A stretch of 13,547 bases of DNA from Bryobacterales bacterium (GTDB lineage Bacteria; Acidobacteriota; Terriglobia; Bryobacterales; Bryobacteraceae): contig PLMF01000062.1 of assembly GCA_003142355.1 (NCBI GenBank), forward strand, positions 14,323 through 27,869, read 5' to 3'. The position numbers and the translations under genes are program-made. Under the pieces are notes generated by a model. The model ran no database searches, was not told the DNA's origin, and saw nothing but the letters and a program-made list of their open reading frames with translations. Below, in pieces: positions 13,391-13,547 of the stretch (the stretch's first letter is position 1; the number at the start of each line of letters is the position of its first letter).

Positions 13391-13547
13391 ACGGAAAGAG
13401 GATTGACTGCCGAACCGGCAACCAACGCCCTCTGCCACTATATCGGCTGCCGCGGGCGCATTTTCCTGGGAGAATTTGGCCTTTTTGGGGGGCGCTCAGT
13501 TCTCGCTGAGGCACATTTGTCATTGCTCAGCCCGACACCTCATCCGT

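Noticed and set aside
13404..13436. Sigma-54-like TGGCAGAGGGCGTTGG upstream of the HDOD gene
   Set aside because: The spacing between the -24 GG and -12 elements is off by one and the -12 lacks the GC dinucleotide at the required place.

Overview
The window is GC-rich bacterial DNA that looks like a soil acidobacterium of the Solibacter/Bryobacter type. The best pointers are a secreted protein built only from the Ig-like repeats catalogued as the 'Solibacter uncharacterized C-terminal domain' (TIGR03437), several exported enzymes of sugar or sugar-acid type with twin-arginine signals, and TACAAT-like -10 boxes. The assignment rests on recognised families; no ribosomal marker is present.

Layout. 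Positions 1-651 (+) hold the 3' part of a Mut7-C RNase-like gene with an N-terminal ubiquitin-like remnant. It converges on, and overlaps by about 250 bp, a long minus-strand gene (401-2209) for a secreted protein of unknown function. The 5' end of that gene is buried in repeat DNA (about 2118-2393). Two further minus-strand genes follow, a Tat-exported DUF362 protein (2407-3780) and the 740-residue TIGR03437 repeat protein (3989-6211). Divergent from these is a two-gene operon: an enolase-superfamily (mandelate racemase type) protein (6425-7717) and an IolE-like sugar isomerase/epimerase TIM barrel (7741-8652). Both carry twin-arginine leaders, and they are separated by 23 bp containing a hairpin. 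A tRNA-Val(GAC) gene (8675-8751, minus) with its own extended -10 box follows. Next come a DUF72 gene (minus) and a divergent DinB-family gene (plus), then a secreted right-handed beta-helix protein (10378-12222). A 104-bp imperfect palindrome sits between this gene and a convergent HDOD-domain gene (12508-13377, TTG start).

How it fits together. The enolase-type and IolE-like proteins are the clearest functional pair. By family they would act on a sugar acid or polyol, and their leaders suggest this happens outside the cytoplasm. The beta-helix protein and the secreted protein at 401-2209 could contribute polysaccharide handling, but nothing links them beyond proximity. The RNase-like, tRNA, DUF72, DinB and HDOD genes are housekeeping or of unassigned role. 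I see no phage, CRISPR, toxin-antitoxin, transposase or secondary-metabolite system. The unusual material is in the repeats, the gene ends and the exported enzyme pair. No intergenic stretch exceeds 300 bp; the longest (12223-12507) is mostly the palindrome.
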